NCBI RefSeq assembly: GCF_900114345.1
Contig: NZ_FOZJ01000002.1
Coordinates: 372,001 to 436,000 of the forward strand
Source of the DNA: Microbacterium sp. cf046
GTDB lineage: Bacteria; Actinomycetota; Actinomycetes; Actinomycetales; Microbacteriaceae
Reading direction: 5' to 3'
DNA: 64,000 nucleotides
The notes beneath the pieces were generated by a model. It was given only the letters and a program-made list of their open reading frames with translations. It searched no databases and was not told the DNA's origin. The position numbers and the translations under genes are program-made. How positions within the stretch are numbered: position 1 is the stretch's first letter; each line of letters begins with the position of its first letter. Shown one piece after another: positions 43,728 through 53,444 of this stretch.

Positions 43728-45311
43728 TCACGGGACGGTGAAGACCGGCGCGGTCACCTCGGCGATGCAGGGCTCGGCCACCGGCGCCTCCGGGTCGGCG
43801 AGGAACGAATTGATCACCACCACGGGGCACGGGTTCTGGAGGATCACCTGGTGGCCGAGGCCCGGAAAGTTCACGACCTGCGACGCGCTCAGGAACGGCG
43901 TGGCTGCGTCCTGCCAGTACGGAGCGGTCACCGCATCGAACGTTCCCCCGAGGAACAGCACGGGGACATCGCTGACAGTGTCCGCGTGCGCGTGCTCGTC
44001 GGCCGGCGCCACATCCCAGATCTCGCAGTCGGCGAAGAAGCGGGGCACCTGCGGCAGCTGACTGAGCACGGTCTCGGGGAATTCAGGCAGCGCCTCGGAC
44101 GCGAGCGCGACGACCTCGTCCAGGCTGGTCCGGGGGATGTCCTCGCTGCAGAACACACTCCACTGCAGGCCCAGGCCGACCAGGCCCGCCGCCGGAAGGT
44201 ACTGGATGACGCTCGACGCGATGCCCGTGCCGTCGCCGGACGCGATCTCGTGGATCAGTTCGGGGAGATCGGCCGAGTAGGCGGGTCCGGTTGCAAGTCG
44301 AAGGACGGCGACGTTCGCGAGTTTGTAGCCATCCACCACGACCGAGACGGTCTCTCCCGACGCGGTGGTCACGGGCACGACGAGAGGCTCGGCCTCGAGC
44401 CGGTTGATCGTGTCGGTGAATTCAGCCTCGAGGTCGGGATACGCGGCCGCGCATGCCGGCTGCGCGGCGCACGCCGCGTACATCTGGTCGAAGGCGGCGG
44501 CAGAAGTCGGCCAGAAGTCAGCGGTCCAGCGGGTGTTGGGCGGCACGACGGAATCCAGCACGACGCTGCGGACGCCCTCAGGATGATCGCGGAGCACCGT
44601 CAGGGCGAGCGCGGTGCCATAGGAGACCCCGTACAGGTTCCACTCATCGATGCCCATGGCCACGCGCAGGTCCGCGATGTCCGCCGCGTTCTCCGCGGTG
44701 TTGAAGGAGTCGAGCAGCACCCCGTCATCGACGAGGCGGTCGCGGCACGCGGCGGTGGCGGCGTCCGACTTCTCCGCCATAGCCGGATCGGAGGCTGCCA
44801 GTCCCACTGCCTCGGCGTAGAAGGCATCCTGCTCGGGACAGGAGAGGAACGGATCACTGTGATACGTGCCGCGCTGGTCGACGAACACCACGTCGTGCTC
44901 CGCGTTCATGCCGGCCGCCACCGCGTTCGCGGCGCTGACCAGCGCCGGGGCGCCGGGTCCGCCGTCGAGATAGACGATCGGATCAGACGCGGGTGTCGGC
45001 GACACCGCGCGGACGGTGGCGACCGCGATGCGCACGGTCGGGCCGTCCGGGTCGCTGCGCGTCTCGGGGACGGTGAGGTATCCGCACGTGTACTCGGGCC
45101 CGAGGTCCAGCAAGTGCGTGCCCTCGACGTTCGGAGTCGGACACGGGGCCTCTTCGTACGAGGCCTCGTACGGCGCGACCGGTTCGGGCGTCGCGGACGG
45201 CGTCGCCGCCGGCACGCCCCCGAACGTGCAGCCGAGCACCGAAACCCCGATGAGCGCCAGGGCCGCGGCGAGACTGAACATGCGGAACGAGGACCGGCGA
45301 GGTTGATGCAC
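43728..45311 (-). CDS. Lipoprotein alpha/beta hydrolase, tripeptidyl-peptidase-like
   Basis: 527 residues. A lipoprotein signal peptide with lipobox VLGC (Cys near residue 28) is followed by a peptidase S33/TAP-type alpha/beta hydrolase: YLDGGPGAPALVSAANAVAA (HGGPG-like oxyanion motif), VFVDQRGTYHSDPFLSC, nucleophile elbow LYGVSYGTALALTVL and a C-terminal half with NFPGLGHQVILQNPCPVVV that holds the likely catalytic His. Such enzymes release short peptides outside the cytoplasm. GTG 45311 is chosen because TAAGTT lies 7 nt upstream and the basic signal peptide begins here. Reading against the dcw genes on both sides, it looks inserted into the cluster. Confidence 0.88.
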   Translation of the reverse strand: MHQPRRSSFRMFSLAAALALIGVSVLGCTFGGVPAATPSATPEPVAPYEASYEEAPCPTPNVEGTHLLDLGPEYTCGYLTVPETRSDPDGPTVRIAVATVRAVSPTPASDPIVYLDGGPGAPALVSAANAVAAGMNAEHDVVFVDQRGTYHSDPFLSCPEQDAFYAEAVGLAASDPAMAEKSDAATAACRDRLVDDGVLLDSFNTAENAADIADLRVAMGIDEWNLYGVSYGTALALTVLRDHPEGVRSVVLDSVVPPNTRWTADFWPTSAAAFDQMYAACAAQPACAAAYPDLEAEFTDTINRLEAEPLVVPVTTASGETVSVVVDGYKLANVAVLRLATGPAYSADLPELIHEIASGDGTGIASSVIQYLPAAGLVGLGLQWSVFCSEDIPRTSLDEVVALASEALPEFPETVLSQLPQVPRFFADCEIWDVAPADEHAHADTVSDVPVLFLGGTFDAVTAPYWQDAATPFLSASQVVNFPGLGHQVILQNPCPVVVINSFLADPEAPVAEPCIAEVTAPVFTVP

Positions 45312-45318
45312 GGACCCG

Positions 45319-45324
45319 AACTTA
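45319..45324 (-). promoter_or_regulatory. -10 box of lipoprotein hydrolase in dcw cluster
   Basis: TAAGTT on the minus strand, 7 nt before GTG 45311. Confidence 0.5.
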
Positions 45325-45409
45325 TTCCCACAGACGAACCCGGCGGAAGGGGCATCATGCGACCGCTCACCGGCCAGCGCGCCGGGACCTCCTCCCAGGT
45401 CGCCCAATC

Positions 45410-45415
45410 TAGGAT
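45410..45415 (+). promoter_or_regulatory. -10 box of murC
   Basis: TAGGAT, 9 nt before the murC ATG. It would restart transcription of the dcw cluster after the reversed gene. Confidence 0.55.
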
Positions 45416-45424
45416 TGACGGGTC

Positions 45425-46846
45425 ATGATCAGACCCGACCTCAGCCTTCCCATTCCCGAGCACATCGCCGCGGCGCACTTCATCGGCATCGGCGGATCCG
45501 GCATGTCGGGGCTGGCCCGGATGTTCCTCGACCGCGGCATCCGCGTGTCCGGCTCGGATCGCGCCGACAGTCAGGCGCTGCGTGATCTGGCGGCACGGGG
45601 AGCCACCGTGTTCGTCGGTCACGACGCGGCGAACCTGGGCGACGCGGACACGGTGATCCACACCGGGGCGATCTGGCCGGAGAACCCGGAATTCGTCCTG
45701 GCGAAGGAACGGGGGATGCCGGTCATCCACCGTTCGCAGGCGCTGTACTGGCTCATCGGCGGGCGCCGCCTGGTGTCCGTCGCAGGCGCGCACGGCAAGA
45801 CGACCTCGACCGGCATGATCGTGACCGCGCTGCGGGCGCTCGACGAGGATCCGACGTTCGTGAACGGCGGCGTGATCGCCCAGCTGGGCGCCTCGAGCGC
45901 GACCGGCTCGGACGACCTGTTCGTGATCGAGGCCGACGAGTCCGACGGGACCTTCCTGCTCTACGACACCTCGATCGCCCTGATCACGAACGTCGACCCC
46001 GACCACCTCGATCACTACGGCACCGACGACGCCTTCGTCGACGCGTTCGCGACATTCGCCAATCGCGCTCGCGAGGCTGTCGTGATCTCCTCCGACGACA
46101 CGGGAGCGCGCGCCGTCGCCGAGCGCCTGACGCACCCGAACGTGGTCACCTTCGGCGAAGCGGATGAGGCGGACGTGCGCGTCTCGGACGTGCGCACCGA
46201 TGGCCCGGTCTCGTTCACGATCACTCACGGCGGGGTCTCGGCTGCCGCGCGACTGGCAGTCCCGGGAGCGCACAACGCGATCAACGCGGCCGGTGCGGTG
46301 GCGGTGCTGCTCACCCTCGGTCACGGCCTGGAGGCGGCCGTGCGGGCCGTCGAGGGCTTCGAGGGCACCGTCCGCAGGTTCGAGCTGCACGGGGTGCAGC
46401 GCGGTGTGAGCGTCTTCGACGACTACGCGCACCACCCGACCGAGGTGGAAGCCGCCCTCGTGGCCGCGCGCACGGTCGTCGGCGACGGACGCATCATCGC
46501 GATCCAGCAGCCGCACACCTACTCCCGGACGCAGCAGATGTACCGCGAGTTCGCCCACGTGCTCGAGCAGCACGCCGACCACACGGTGATGCTCGACGTG
46601 TACGGCGCCCGCGAAGACCCGGTACCGGGCGTGACCGGCGAGCTGGTCTCGGGCGCCTTCGAAGACCCCGGCCACGTGCACTACGTCGCCGACTGGCAGC
46701 AGGCCGCGGACTACACCGCCTCGGTCGCCCGCGACGGCGACTACGTGATCACGCTCGGGTGCGGCAACGTGTACCAGATCATCCCGCAGGTGCTCGATGC
46801 GCTCTCGCGCACCGACGGCGCGCAGCCCGAGGGCACGGGGGAGTAG
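45425..46846 (+). CDS. murC: UDP-MurNAc--L-alanine ligase
   Basis: 473 residues, first amino-acid ligase of the pathway. [19 protein letters not shown] is the N-terminal Rossmann motif, [14 protein letters not shown] the ATP loop, [10 protein letters not shown] and [20 protein letters not shown] family hallmarks, and [12 protein letters not shown] the C-terminal motif. It is separated from murG by the lipoprotein gene and a reversed hydrolase gene, and has its own promoter candidate. ftsQ follows after 6 nt. Confidence 0.97.
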   Translation: MIRPDLSLPIPEHIAAAHFIGIGGSGMSGLARMFLDRGIRVSGSDRADSQALRDLAARGATVFVGHDAANLGDADTVIHTGAIWPENPEFVLAKERGMPVIHRSQALYWLIGGRRLVSVAGAHGKTTSTGMIVTALRALDEDPTFVNGGVIAQLGASSATGSDDLFVIEADESDGTFLLYDTSIALITNVDPDHLDHYGTDDAFVDAFATFANRAREAVVISSDDTGARAVAERLTHPNVVTFGEADEADVRVSDVRTDGPVSFTITHGGVSAAARLAVPGAHNAINAAGAVAVLLTLGHGLEAAVRAVEGFEGTVRRFELHGVQRGVSVFDDYAHHPTEVEAALVAARTVVGDGRIIAIQQPHTYSRTQQMYREFAHVLEQHADHTVMLDVYGAREDPVPGVTGELVSGAFEDPGHVHYVADWQQAADYTASVARDGDYVITLGCGNVYQIIPQVLDALSRTDGAQPEGTGE

Positions 46847-46852
46847 CAGCGC

Positions 46853-47878
46853 ATGCGCCGGCCGACGCCTCTTCCGCCGCCGGCGGACGCATCGACGGAT
46901 GCCGCCGTCACGGCCGCCGAGCGCGGTTCGGCAGTCGCCGTCGACGAGGACACGGGTGCGGTCGCCCTGCCCGAGGCGGACCGCACCGCAGTCACCGGCG
47001 AGGATCGTCCAATCGCGCCGGTCATCCCGCTGACCTCTCCCACGCCCATGCAGCGGCCGGCGGATCTGCCCGAGACGGCAGTCCCGCTCGGAGAGCCGCC
47101 GGTGGAGGACCCACCGGTGCGGATCCGCGACGTGTGGGCGGCCGCGCGGGCGCGACGGAAGGCGCTGCGCGCGGAGGTGCGCCGGTTCACCGGCCGGCAG
47201 CGCCGCAGACGCCTGCTGTTGCTCGGCGGCGCAGCATCCGTGCTCCTGCTCGTGCTCGTGACGCTCGGCGCCGCGTACAGTCCGCTGTTCGCGGTCGAGC
47301 AGATCCGCATCGTCGGGTCCGAGAAGCTCGACACGCTCGCGCTGGAGGCGGCGCTGAAGGACCAGCTCGGCACGCCGCTCCCGCTGGTGGACGAGAGCGC
47401 AGTGAAGGCCGTCCTCGTGACGTTCCCCCTTGTGGAGTCCTACACGCTCGAGGCGCGGCCGCCGCACGAGCTCGTCGTTCGCATCGTGGAGCGCACGCCG
47501 ATCGGGCTCATCCAGACCCGGGCCGGCTACACGCTCGTCGACGCGGCAGGGGTCGCGCTGTCCACGTCCGGGACGCCGGCGCCGGGTCAGCCCCTCGTCA
47601 CGGTCCAGGGCGGCACCGACTCGCCGGCGTTCACCGCGATCGGGCTCGTCATGCGCTCGCTTCCCGACTCGATCCGCAACCAGGTGACCGCGGTCTCGGC
47701 ATCCACCCCGGATGACGTGACGCTCACCCTGGGCGGCGCGAACGCGCAGGTCGTGTGGGGCAGCGCGGAGGATTCCGCGATGAAGGCACTTGTGCTGGAG
47801 AAGGCCATGGCTGCCCGGCCGCCGGCATCCGTCAGCGTCTACGACGTGTCCTCGCCGCGGGCGATCGTCATCCGCTGA
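46853..47878 (+). CDS. ftsQ: Cell-division protein FtsQ
   Basis: 341 residues. A long cytoplasmic N-terminus (about 1-118, Pro/Asp-rich then Arg-rich, RARRKALRAEVRRFTGRQRR) precedes one membrane helix (about 122-143, LLLLGGAASVLLLVLVTLGAA) and an extracytoplasmic POTRA domain starting VEQIRIVGSEKLDTLALEAA, then the beta domain with ARPPHELVVRIVERTPIG. It links the FtsL/FtsB subcomplex with the divisome. Starts 6 nt after murC and shares its promoter. Confidence 0.92.
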   Translation: MRRPTPLPPPADASTDAAVTAAERGSAVAVDEDTGAVALPEADRTAVTGEDRPIAPVIPLTSPTPMQRPADLPETAVPLGEPPVEDPPVRIRDVWAAARARRKALRAEVRRFTGRQRRRRLLLLGGAASVLLLVLVTLGAAYSPLFAVEQIRIVGSEKLDTLALEAALKDQLGTPLPLVDESAVKAVLVTFPLVESYTLEARPPHELVVRIVERTPIGLIQTRAGYTLVDAAGVALSTSGTPAPGQPLVTVQGGTDSPAFTAIGLVMRSLPDSIRNQVTAVSASTPDDVTLTLGGANAQVVWGSAEDSAMKALVLEKAMAARPPASVSVYDVSSPRAIVIR

Positions 47879-48058
47879 GCCGTCGTCGTGCCCCGATCCG
47901 GTCGGTTCCGACCGGGATGTCGCGACACGCCCGCGATGCTCCCGGTCGCGCCGGGGCATCCGCATACTTTCGTGTCCAAGGGAATTGCATACCGAGCATT
48001 TCTTTAGACCTCTAGTAGAGGTTGAAGGTTAGAACAGGTCCAGGGCACGGAGGCCGGC
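47879..48058 (+). promoter_or_regulatory. ftsZ promoter region with inverted repeat
   Basis: 180 nt without a gene, markedly AT-richer than the rest near the end. A perfect 6-bp inverted repeat ACCTCT-AGT-AGAGGT lies at 48008-48022. TTGCAT (47985-47990) and AT-rich sequence follow; TAGACC (48005) and TAGAAC are -10-like. The exact start site cannot be fixed. GGAGG lies 9 nt before the ATG. FtsR or a similar activator could act here, by analogy. Confidence 0.45.
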
Positions 48059-49204
48059 ATGAGCCAGAACCAGAACTACCTCGCGGTGATCAAGGTCGTC
48101 GGCGTCGGCGGTGGCGGCGTGAACGCCGTGAACCGCATGATCGACCTCGGCCTGCGGGGTGTCGAGTTCATCGCGATCAACACCGACGCGCAGGCGCTGC
48201 TGATGAGCGACGCCGACGTCAAGCTCGACGTCGGTCGCGAGCTCACGCGCGGTCTCGGTGCCGGCGCCGATCCCGAAGTGGGTCGCCGCGCGGCGGAAGA
48301 CCACGCCGAAGAGATCGAGGAGGCGCTGCGCGGCGCGGACATGGTCTTCGTCACCGCCGGCGAAGGCGGCGGCACGGGCACCGGCGGCGCTCCGGTCGTC
48401 GCGAAGATCGCGAAGTCGATCGGCGCCCTCACGATCGGCGTGGTGACCAAGCCGTTCTCGTTCGAGGGTCGTCGGCGCCAGTCTCAGGCCGAGACGGGAG
48501 TCGCCAAGCTCAAGGAAGAGGTCGACACCCTCATCGTCGTGCCGAACGACCGGCTGCTGGAGATCAGCGACCGCGGGATCAGCATGATCGAGGCGTTCGC
48601 CACCGCCGACCAGGTGCTCCTCGCAGGTGTCCAGGGCATCACCGACCTCATCACGACCCCGGGTCTGATCAACCTCGACTTCGCCGACGTCAAGTCGGTC
48701 ATGCAGGGCGCGGGCTCCGCACTCATGGGCATCGGCTCCGCTCGCGGCGCCGACCGCGCGATCAAGGCGGCGGAGCTCGCCGTCGAATCGCCGCTCCTCG
48801 AGGCGTCGATCGAGGGCGCCCACGGTGTGCTGCTGTCGATCCAGGGCGGGTCGAACCTCGGCATCTTCGAGATCAACGATGCCGCGCAGCTCGTCAAGGA
48901 GGCCGCGCACCCCGAGGCGAACATCATCTTCGGCACCGTCATCGACGACACGCTCGGGGACGAGGTCCGCGTCACGGTGATCGCGGCCGGCTTCGACAGC
49001 GGCGAGCCGACGCTTCGCCTCGACCCGGTCACCTCGTCCCGCGTCGTCTCCACCCCGGTGATCCCGGCGACGCCCGCGGTCGATGCCGCCAAGGAGCCGG
49101 TGCGCGAGAGCGAGACCGTGTCGGTGGGCGCTGTCGTGCCGGACTCGAGCTACGACTCGGCCTTCGGCGACGACGATCTCGACATACCCGACTTCCTGAA
49201 GTAG
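48059..49204 (+). CDS. ftsZ: Cell-division GTPase FtsZ
   Basis: 381 residues. The tubulin-like GTPase that forms the division ring. [15 protein letters not shown] is the first nucleotide loop, [19 protein letters not shown] the tubulin signature (about 100-115), [17 protein letters not shown] and [14 protein letters not shown] [13 protein letters not shown] the T4-T5 region. The conserved C-terminal peptide [11 protein letters not shown] ends the protein and would bind partners such as SepF. A strong promoter region of its own is present upstream. Confidence 0.98.
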   Translation: MSQNQNYLAVIKVVGVGGGGVNAVNRMIDLGLRGVEFIAINTDAQALLMSDADVKLDVGRELTRGLGAGADPEVGRRAAEDHAEEIEEALRGADMVFVTAGEGGGTGTGGAPVVAKIAKSIGALTIGVVTKPFSFEGRRRQSQAETGVAKLKEEVDTLIVVPNDRLLEISDRGISMIEAFATADQVLLAGVQGITDLITTPGLINLDFADVKSVMQGAGSALMGIGSARGADRAIKAAELAVESPLLEASIEGAHGVLLSIQGGSNLGIFEINDAAQLVKEAAHPEANIIFGTVIDDTLGDEVRVTVIAAGFDSGEPTLRLDPVTSSRVVSTPVIPATPAVDAAKEPVRESETVSVGAVVPDSSYDSAFGDDDLDIPDFLK

Positions 49205-49219
49205 CAGGCTCGGGAACAG

Positions 49220-49903
49220 GTGAATCTTGCGGAGCGGCTCGCGGAGGTCGACGCCGGGATCGCGGATGCCGCACGCGCGGCAGGCCGGGACCCGGGCGGG
49301 ATCACGCGCATCGTGGTGACGAAGTTCCACCCCGTCTCGATCGTCGAGGAGCTCTACGCCCTCGGCGTCCGCGACGTCGGCGAGAACAGGCAGCAGGAGT
49401 TCAGCGAGAAGGCCGAGGCGGTCGCGGCTCACGAAGATCTGCGCTGGCATTTCATCGGGCAGGCGCAGACCAACAAGGCCAAGGCGATCAGGGCGGCGGC
49501 ATCCGTCGTGCACTCGGTCGACAGGGCGAAGATCGCGAACGCCCTCGATGCGGCGGGCGGAGGAGACGCAGCGGCGCTCGATGTGCTGCTGCAGGTCAAC
49601 CTGACCGACGACCCCGGCCGTGGGGGAGTCGCGCCCGTGGACCTCGAGCGGCTCGCCGAGCACGTCGAGGGATGCCGCACCCTGCGGCTGCGGGGCGTGA
49701 TGGCCGTCGCGCCGCTCGACGAAGCGCCTGCGGAAGCGTTCGCCCGCCTGTCCGGCTACGCCGACCGGGTCCGCGCGATCGTGCCGGATGCCACCTGGAT
49801 CTCGGCCGGGATGACTGCCGACTACCCCGAAGCGATCGACGCCGGCGCGACACACCTGCGGATCGGGTCCGCAATCACGGGCCCCAGGCCCGAGCACGGT
49901 TAA
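49220..49903 (+). CDS. YggS-family pyridoxal-phosphate homeostasis protein
   Basis: 227 residues. A PLP-binding TIM-barrel protein of the YggS/PLPHP family: [17 protein letters not shown] carries the PLP lysine near residue 35, [13 protein letters not shown] and [11 protein letters not shown] are the usual following motifs, and [16 protein letters not shown] is in the barrel core. Members maintain pyridoxal phosphate and amino-acid balance and have no firm enzymatic activity. Sits between ftsZ and sepF as in many Gram-positives. GTG 49220 has a GGAACAGG just upstream. Confidence 0.93.
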   Translation: MNLAERLAEVDAGIADAARAAGRDPGGITRIVVTKFHPVSIVEELYALGVRDVGENRQQEFSEKAEAVAAHEDLRWHFIGQAQTNKAKAIRAAASVVHSVDRAKIANALDAAGGGDAAALDVLLQVNLTDDPGRGGVAPVDLERLAEHVEGCRTLRLRGVMAVAPLDEAPAEAFARLSGYADRVRAIVPDATWISAGMTADYPEAIDAGATHLRIGSAITGPRPEHG

Positions 49904-49940
49904 CCTCGGAACACGAGCAGTGAGAATGCAGGAGGATGCG

Positions 49941-50396
49941 ATGTCGAACCCGCTCAAGAAGACCATGGTGTACCTGGGACTCGCTGACGAGGAAGAGGTA
50001 TACGAGGAGCCCGCTCCGCAGCCGACGGGACGCAAGTCCGCCGCTGTCGAGAAGGCCGCTCCGGTCACGCCTCTGCACCGCCCGACCGTCGTGCGCCAGG
50101 TCGCCCCGGCCGCGATCAGCGAGATCCTCACGGTGCATCCGAAGCAGTACCGCGATGCGCAGGTCATCGCCGAGAACTTCCGCGAAGGCATCCCCGTCAT
50201 CATCAACCTCTCGCAGATGAGCGACGCCGACGCCCGCCGTCTCATCGACTTCGCGAGCGGACTCTCGCTCGGCCTGTACGGGCGCATCGAGCGTGTCACG
50301 AGCAAGGTGTTCCTGCTCTCGCCCGAGAACGTCGCCGTCTCGGGTGACGGAGCGGTGGCGCAGGCGGACCCGGAGTCGGTGCCGTTCGCGCAGTAG
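49941..50396 (+). CDS. sepF: Cell-division protein SepF
   Basis: 151 residues. N-terminal amphipathic membrane-targeting helix [19 protein letters not shown], an acidic linker, then the SepF domain with [17 protein letters not shown] [20 protein letters not shown] and [20 protein letters not shown], and the FSLSP-like [12 protein letters not shown]. SepF tethers FtsZ to the membrane in Actinobacteria that lack FtsA. ATG 49941 has GGAGG 5 nt upstream; upstream in-frame starts would precede the conserved helix. Confidence 0.94.
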   Translation: MSNPLKKTMVYLGLADEEEVYEEPAPQPTGRKSAAVEKAAPVTPLHRPTVVRQVAPAAISEILTVHPKQYRDAQVIAENFREGIPVIINLSQMSDADARRLIDFASGLSLGLYGRIERVTSKVFLLSPENVAVSGDGAVAQADPESVPFAQ

Positions 50397-50451
50397 ACAT
50401 GTGGGGCTCCGCCGGCCGGCTCGCTGGCGCGCCTCCGGTCCGCAGCGCTGA

Positions 50452-50457
50452 TACAGT
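50452..50457 (+). promoter_or_regulatory. -10 box of yggT-like gene (leaderless)
   Basis: TACAGT, then cgtcct (6 nt), then GTG 50464. Confidence 0.55.
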
Positions 50458-50463
50458 CGTCCT

Positions 50464-50763
50464 GTGAATATCGTCGGCGCGATCGCCACGATCCTCAACA
50501 GCCTCCTCCTGCTCTACGTGATCGTGCTGCTGGGCCGACTCATCCTCGATTGGATACCGTTCTTCAACCGCGAATGGCGGCCGAAGGGTGCCGGACTGGT
50601 TGCGGCGGAGATCGTGTACACGGTGACGGACCCGCCGATCAAGCTCTTCCGTCGATTCATCCCGCCGCTTCGCGTCGGCGGAATCGCGATCGACTTCGGC
50701 TTCACGCTGACGATGCTCCTGTGCTTCGTCCTGCTCGCCGTGACGCGCGCCTTCATCCGCTGA
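50464..50763 (+). CDS. YggT-family membrane protein
   Basis: 99 residues with two membrane helices (about 5-27, GAIATILNSLLLLYVIVLLG, and 77-97, FGFTLTMLLCFVLLAVTRAF) and the YggT signature YTVTDPPIKLFRRFIPPLRVGGIAID between them. YggT proteins are small cell-wall or division-associated membrane proteins, found beside sepF and divIVA; their role is not well defined. GTG 50464 matches TACAGT-N6-GTG. Confidence 0.92.
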   Translation: MNIVGAIATILNSLLLLYVIVLLGRLILDWIPFFNREWRPKGAGLVAAEIVYTVTDPPIKLFRRFIPPLRVGGIAIDFGFTLTMLLCFVLLAVTRAFIR

Positions 50764-50815
50764 CATCGTCCCGACGCGCGGGGCGCAGGCCTTCGACACG
50801 CTCGTGAGGCGCGGC

Positions 50816-50821
50816 TATGCT
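50816..50821 (+). promoter_or_regulatory. -10 box of wag31
   Basis: TATGCT with a TTCGAC (50792-50797) 18 bp upstream, about 75 nt ahead of the ATG. A leadered promoter, with AAAGAGGA as ribosome-binding site. Confidence 0.5.
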
Positions 50822-50901
50822 TGCCTGGTACGACCGTCGGATATCGGCGGAGCGGCCCCCGACATCGGCCAGCGACCAGAGCGCTCGAAAGAGGAATCAC
50901 C

Positions 50902-51501
50902 ATGGCATTGACCCCCGATGACGTCGTCACCAAGCAGTTCCAGCACGTCCGGTTCAAGGAAGGCTTCGATCCGGACGAGGTCGATGACTTCCTCGACGAG
51001 ATCGTCGTGGAGTGGCGCAAGACGATCGCCGAGAACGACGAGCTGAAGGCGAAGGTCGCGGCATACGAGGCCGGTGGCGAGGCTCCGGCCGTCGCTCAGG
51101 CCGAGGTCGTCGAAGCGGCTCCGGCAGCTGCTCCGGCTGAGGCCTTCGACGGCGGAGCGGGCGGCGCGGCTCCTGCTGCAGCCAGCGCGGGCATCATCGA
51201 GCTGGCCCAGCGTCTGCACGACGAGCACGTCGCAGAGGGCATCGCCCAGCGCGACAAGCTGGTCGCCGACGCCCAGGCGCAGGCCGCATCCATCGTCAGC
51301 GATGCCGAGACGAAGGGTCGCGAAGAGATCGCCCGCCTCGACAAGGAGCGCTCGAGTCTCGAGAGCCGCATCACCGAACTGCGCAACTTCGAGCGCGACT
51401 ACCGCGCCCAGCTGCGCGGGTACATCGAGGGCAAGCTGCGCGACCTCGAGACCACGGGCACGACGTCGGGTGCGACCCCGGTGTCGGCCATCGGCCTCTA
51501 G
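50902..51501 (+). CDS. wag31: Polar growth protein Wag31/DivIVA
   Basis: 199 residues. N-terminal DivIVA domain: MALTPDDVVTKQFQHVRFKE, GFDPDEVDDFLDEIVVEWRKT, then coiled-coil segments separated by an Ala/Glu/Pro-rich linker (about 60-95). It recruits cell-wall synthesis to the poles. A Wag31-type linker and a C-terminal coiled coil (QRLHDEHVAEGIAQRDKLVAD...) fit the actinobacterial form. ATG 50902 is chosen from the conserved start and GAGGA upstream; an in-frame GTG further upstream would add an unrelated leader. Confidence 0.95.
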   Translation: MALTPDDVVTKQFQHVRFKEGFDPDEVDDFLDEIVVEWRKTIAENDELKAKVAAYEAGGEAPAVAQAEVVEAAPAAAPAEAFDGGAGGAAPAAASAGIIELAQRLHDEHVAEGIAQRDKLVADAQAQAASIVSDAETKGREEIARLDKERSSLESRITELRNFERDYRAQLRGYIEGKLRDLETTGTTSGATPVSAIGL

Positions 51502-51509
51502 GCCGGCCT

Positions 51510-52172
51510 TTGCCAGGCCGAGCCCCCCTGCATAAGGCGGCGGCCGGCACCATCGTCGCGATCCTCGCGGCGCTGGTGCTGGCCGCCGACCAGTTCACGA
51601 AGTACCTCGCACTGCAGAACCTGCCGCTCGAAGAGCCGGTGAAGATCTTCGGCGACTTCCTGATCTTCTATCTCGTCAAGAACCCCGGAGCTGCCTTCTC
51701 GCTCGGCGAAGGCGTCACGTGGATCTTCACGATCGCGCTGACCGCGGTCGCGGTCGTGATCGTCTGGCTGGCGGCGACCCGGATCGGCTCGAGGATCTGG
51801 GCGGTCGTGCTCGGGCTGCTGCTCGGCGGCGTGCTGGGCAATCTCACCGACCGGATGCTGCGCGCGCCGGGCTTCCCGGTCGGCCACGTGATCGACTTCA
51901 TCAACACGCCCTGGATGATGCCGGCGATCTACAACGTCGCCGACATCTTCATCGTGACGATGATGATCTCGGTGGCGCTGCTGGTGCTCGTCGGCGTGCA
52001 TCTGGACGGGACTCGCGAGAAGCGCGCCGAGGATGAAACCCTGCTCGGCGAAGGCGACGAGGTTCCGCTCGACGGAGGGGTGACCGGCTTCGAGGGCGAC
52101 GAGTTCCCGGTCGCAAACCCCGATGCCGGTGCGCCGGCCGACCGCGAGCCGCGTCGCGACGCGGACGGCTGA
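51510..52172 (+). CDS. lspA: Lipoprotein signal peptidase II
   Basis: 220 residues, longer than usual because of a charged C-terminal tail of about 60 residues ([20 protein letters not shown]). Four membrane helices; the catalytic Asp pair lies in GNLTDRM and YNVADIFIV, and [14 protein letters not shown] is the other family motif. It cleaves the signal peptide of lipid-modified prolipoproteins, such as the three lipoproteins predicted in this window. The start TTG 51510 lies 8 nt after wag31 and has no good ribosome-binding site, so it is less certain. rluD-like gene follows in 1 nt. Confidence 0.93.
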   Translation: MPGRAPLHKAAAGTIVAILAALVLAADQFTKYLALQNLPLEEPVKIFGDFLIFYLVKNPGAAFSLGEGVTWIFTIALTAVAVVIVWLAATRIGSRIWAVVLGLLLGGVLGNLTDRMLRAPGFPVGHVIDFINTPWMMPAIYNVADIFIVTMMISVALLVLVGVHLDGTREKRAEDETLLGEGDEVPLDGGVTGFEGDEFPVANPDAGAPADREPRRDADG

Positions 52173-52173
52173 C

Positions 52174-53094
52174 ATGGAATCGCGCAGTCTCCCGGTGCCC
52201 GACGGGCTCGACGGGACGAGGGTGGATGCCGCCCTCGCGAAGATGCTCGGGTTCTCGCGCACGTTCGCCGCCGACGTCGCCGACGCGGGCGGCGTCGAGA
52301 TGGACGGTCGCGTGCTGGCCAAGTCGGACCGGCTTCGCGCGGGTTCGTGGCTCGAGGTGTCGTGGGCGCCGAAGAAGGAGCCGCGCATCGTCCCGGTCGC
52401 GGTGCCGGGACTCGGGATCGTCTACAACGACGACGAGATCGTCGTCGTCGACAAGCCCGCCGGGGTCGCCGCCCACCCCTCGCTCGGATGGGACGGCCCC
52501 ACTGTTCTCGGCGCACTCGCCGCCGGCGGCGTCCGCGTCGCCACCACCGGCGCCGCCGAGCGTCAGGGCATCGTGCATCGGCTCGACGTCGGCACGAGCG
52601 GCCTCATGGTGGTCGCCAAGACCGAGCGCGCGTACACGGAGCTCAAGCGAGCGTTCAAGGAGCGCGAGGTGGAGAAGATCTACCACGCAGTCGTGCAGGG
52701 CCACCCGGACCCGCTCGCCGGAACGATCGACGCGCCGATCGGCCGGCATCCGTCCCATTCGTGGAAGTTCGCGGTCGTTCCGGACGGCAAGGACTCGGTG
52801 ACCCACTACGAGACCCTCGAGGCGTTCCCCCGCGCGGCGCTGCTGGAGATCCACCTCGAGACCGGGCGAACGCATCAGATCCGCGTGCACATGGCCGCGC
52901 ACCGGCACCCGTGCGTCGGCGACCCGCTCTACGGCGGCGACCCGACCCTTGCGGCGCGCCTCGGCCTGACCCGGCAGTGGCTGCACGCGCGACAGCTGTC
53001 GTTCGCGCACCCCGGGACGGGCGACCAGGTGACGTTCATCTCGGAGTACCCTGCCGACCTCGCACACGCACTCGAGGTGCTGCGCGGGGACTGA
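52174..53094 (+). CDS. RluA/RluD-family rRNA pseudouridine synthase
   Basis: 306 residues. An S4-like RNA-binding domain (about 10-75, [25 protein letters not shown]) precedes the catalytic domain with [20 protein letters not shown], whose Asp is the catalytic residue, and [21 protein letters not shown]. Likely modifies 23S rRNA as RluD does; the exact sites cannot be read. ATG 52174 begins the conserved S4 region. Directly follows lspA as in many Gram-positives (lspA-rluD). Confidence 0.93.
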   Translation: MESRSLPVPDGLDGTRVDAALAKMLGFSRTFAADVADAGGVEMDGRVLAKSDRLRAGSWLEVSWAPKKEPRIVPVAVPGLGIVYNDDEIVVVDKPAGVAAHPSLGWDGPTVLGALAAGGVRVATTGAAERQGIVHRLDVGTSGLMVVAKTERAYTELKRAFKEREVEKIYHAVVQGHPDPLAGTIDAPIGRHPSHSWKFAVVPDGKDSVTHYETLEAFPRAALLEIHLETGRTHQIRVHMAAHRHPCVGDPLYGGDPTLAARLGLTRQWLHARQLSFAHPGTGDQVTFISEYPADLAHALEVLRGD

Positions 53095-53163
53095 ACTCGC
53101 ACGCGCATGTATCGCGCCGGGGGAAGCGCGCTCTTCCTTCATGACACCCGTGAGGAGGGCATC

Positions 53164-53367
53164 ATGAACGACATCACATACACTGCGAGCCGCCTCGCGG
53201 TCCACCGAGACCACGAGCTGGCGCTCGCCGTCGAGCAGCGCCGCGTCATCGCCGAGCGCACTGCGGACTGCGTGCCACCGCCGGTGCGCGAGCAGCCCCG
53301 CGTCCGGTTCCCGCGCCTTCGGCTCCCGCACGTGCGGTTCCCGCGCGCTGCGCACCCGGCGATCTGA
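53164..53367 (+). CDS. Small Arg/Pro-rich hypothetical protein (67 aa)
   Basis: Not recognised. It begins MNDITYTASRLAVHRDHELA, ends with a repeated R-x-R-F-P-R pattern (RVRFPRLRLPHVRFPRAAHP), and is very basic in its second half. A good GAGGAGG lies 6-8 nt before the ATG, and a perfect 14-bp hairpin follows, so it looks like a real short gene with its own terminator. No signal peptide or membrane helix. Nucleic-acid binding would be a guess from charge alone. Confidence 0.6.
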   Translation: MNDITYTASRLAVHRDHELALAVEQRRVIAERTADCVPPPVREQPRVRFPRLRLPHVRFPRAAHPAI

Positions 53368-53380
53368 CGCTTCGCGACGC

Positions 53381-53412
53381 ACTCCCTCCCACCCATCCGG
53401 GTGGGAGGGAGT
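53381..53412 (+). terminator. Terminator-like hairpin
   Basis: ACTCCCTCCCACCC-ATCC-GGGTGGGAGGGAGT, a perfect 14-bp stem 14 bp after the small basic gene. No T-run follows. Confidence 0.65.
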
Positions 53413-53444
53413 GCCGCGTCGGATGCCGGTGGCACGATGGCGGT

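Noticed and set aside
44906..47965. Long open frame opposite murC and ftsQ
   Set aside because: Shadow of real genes on the + strand with low-complexity Arg/Asp composition.
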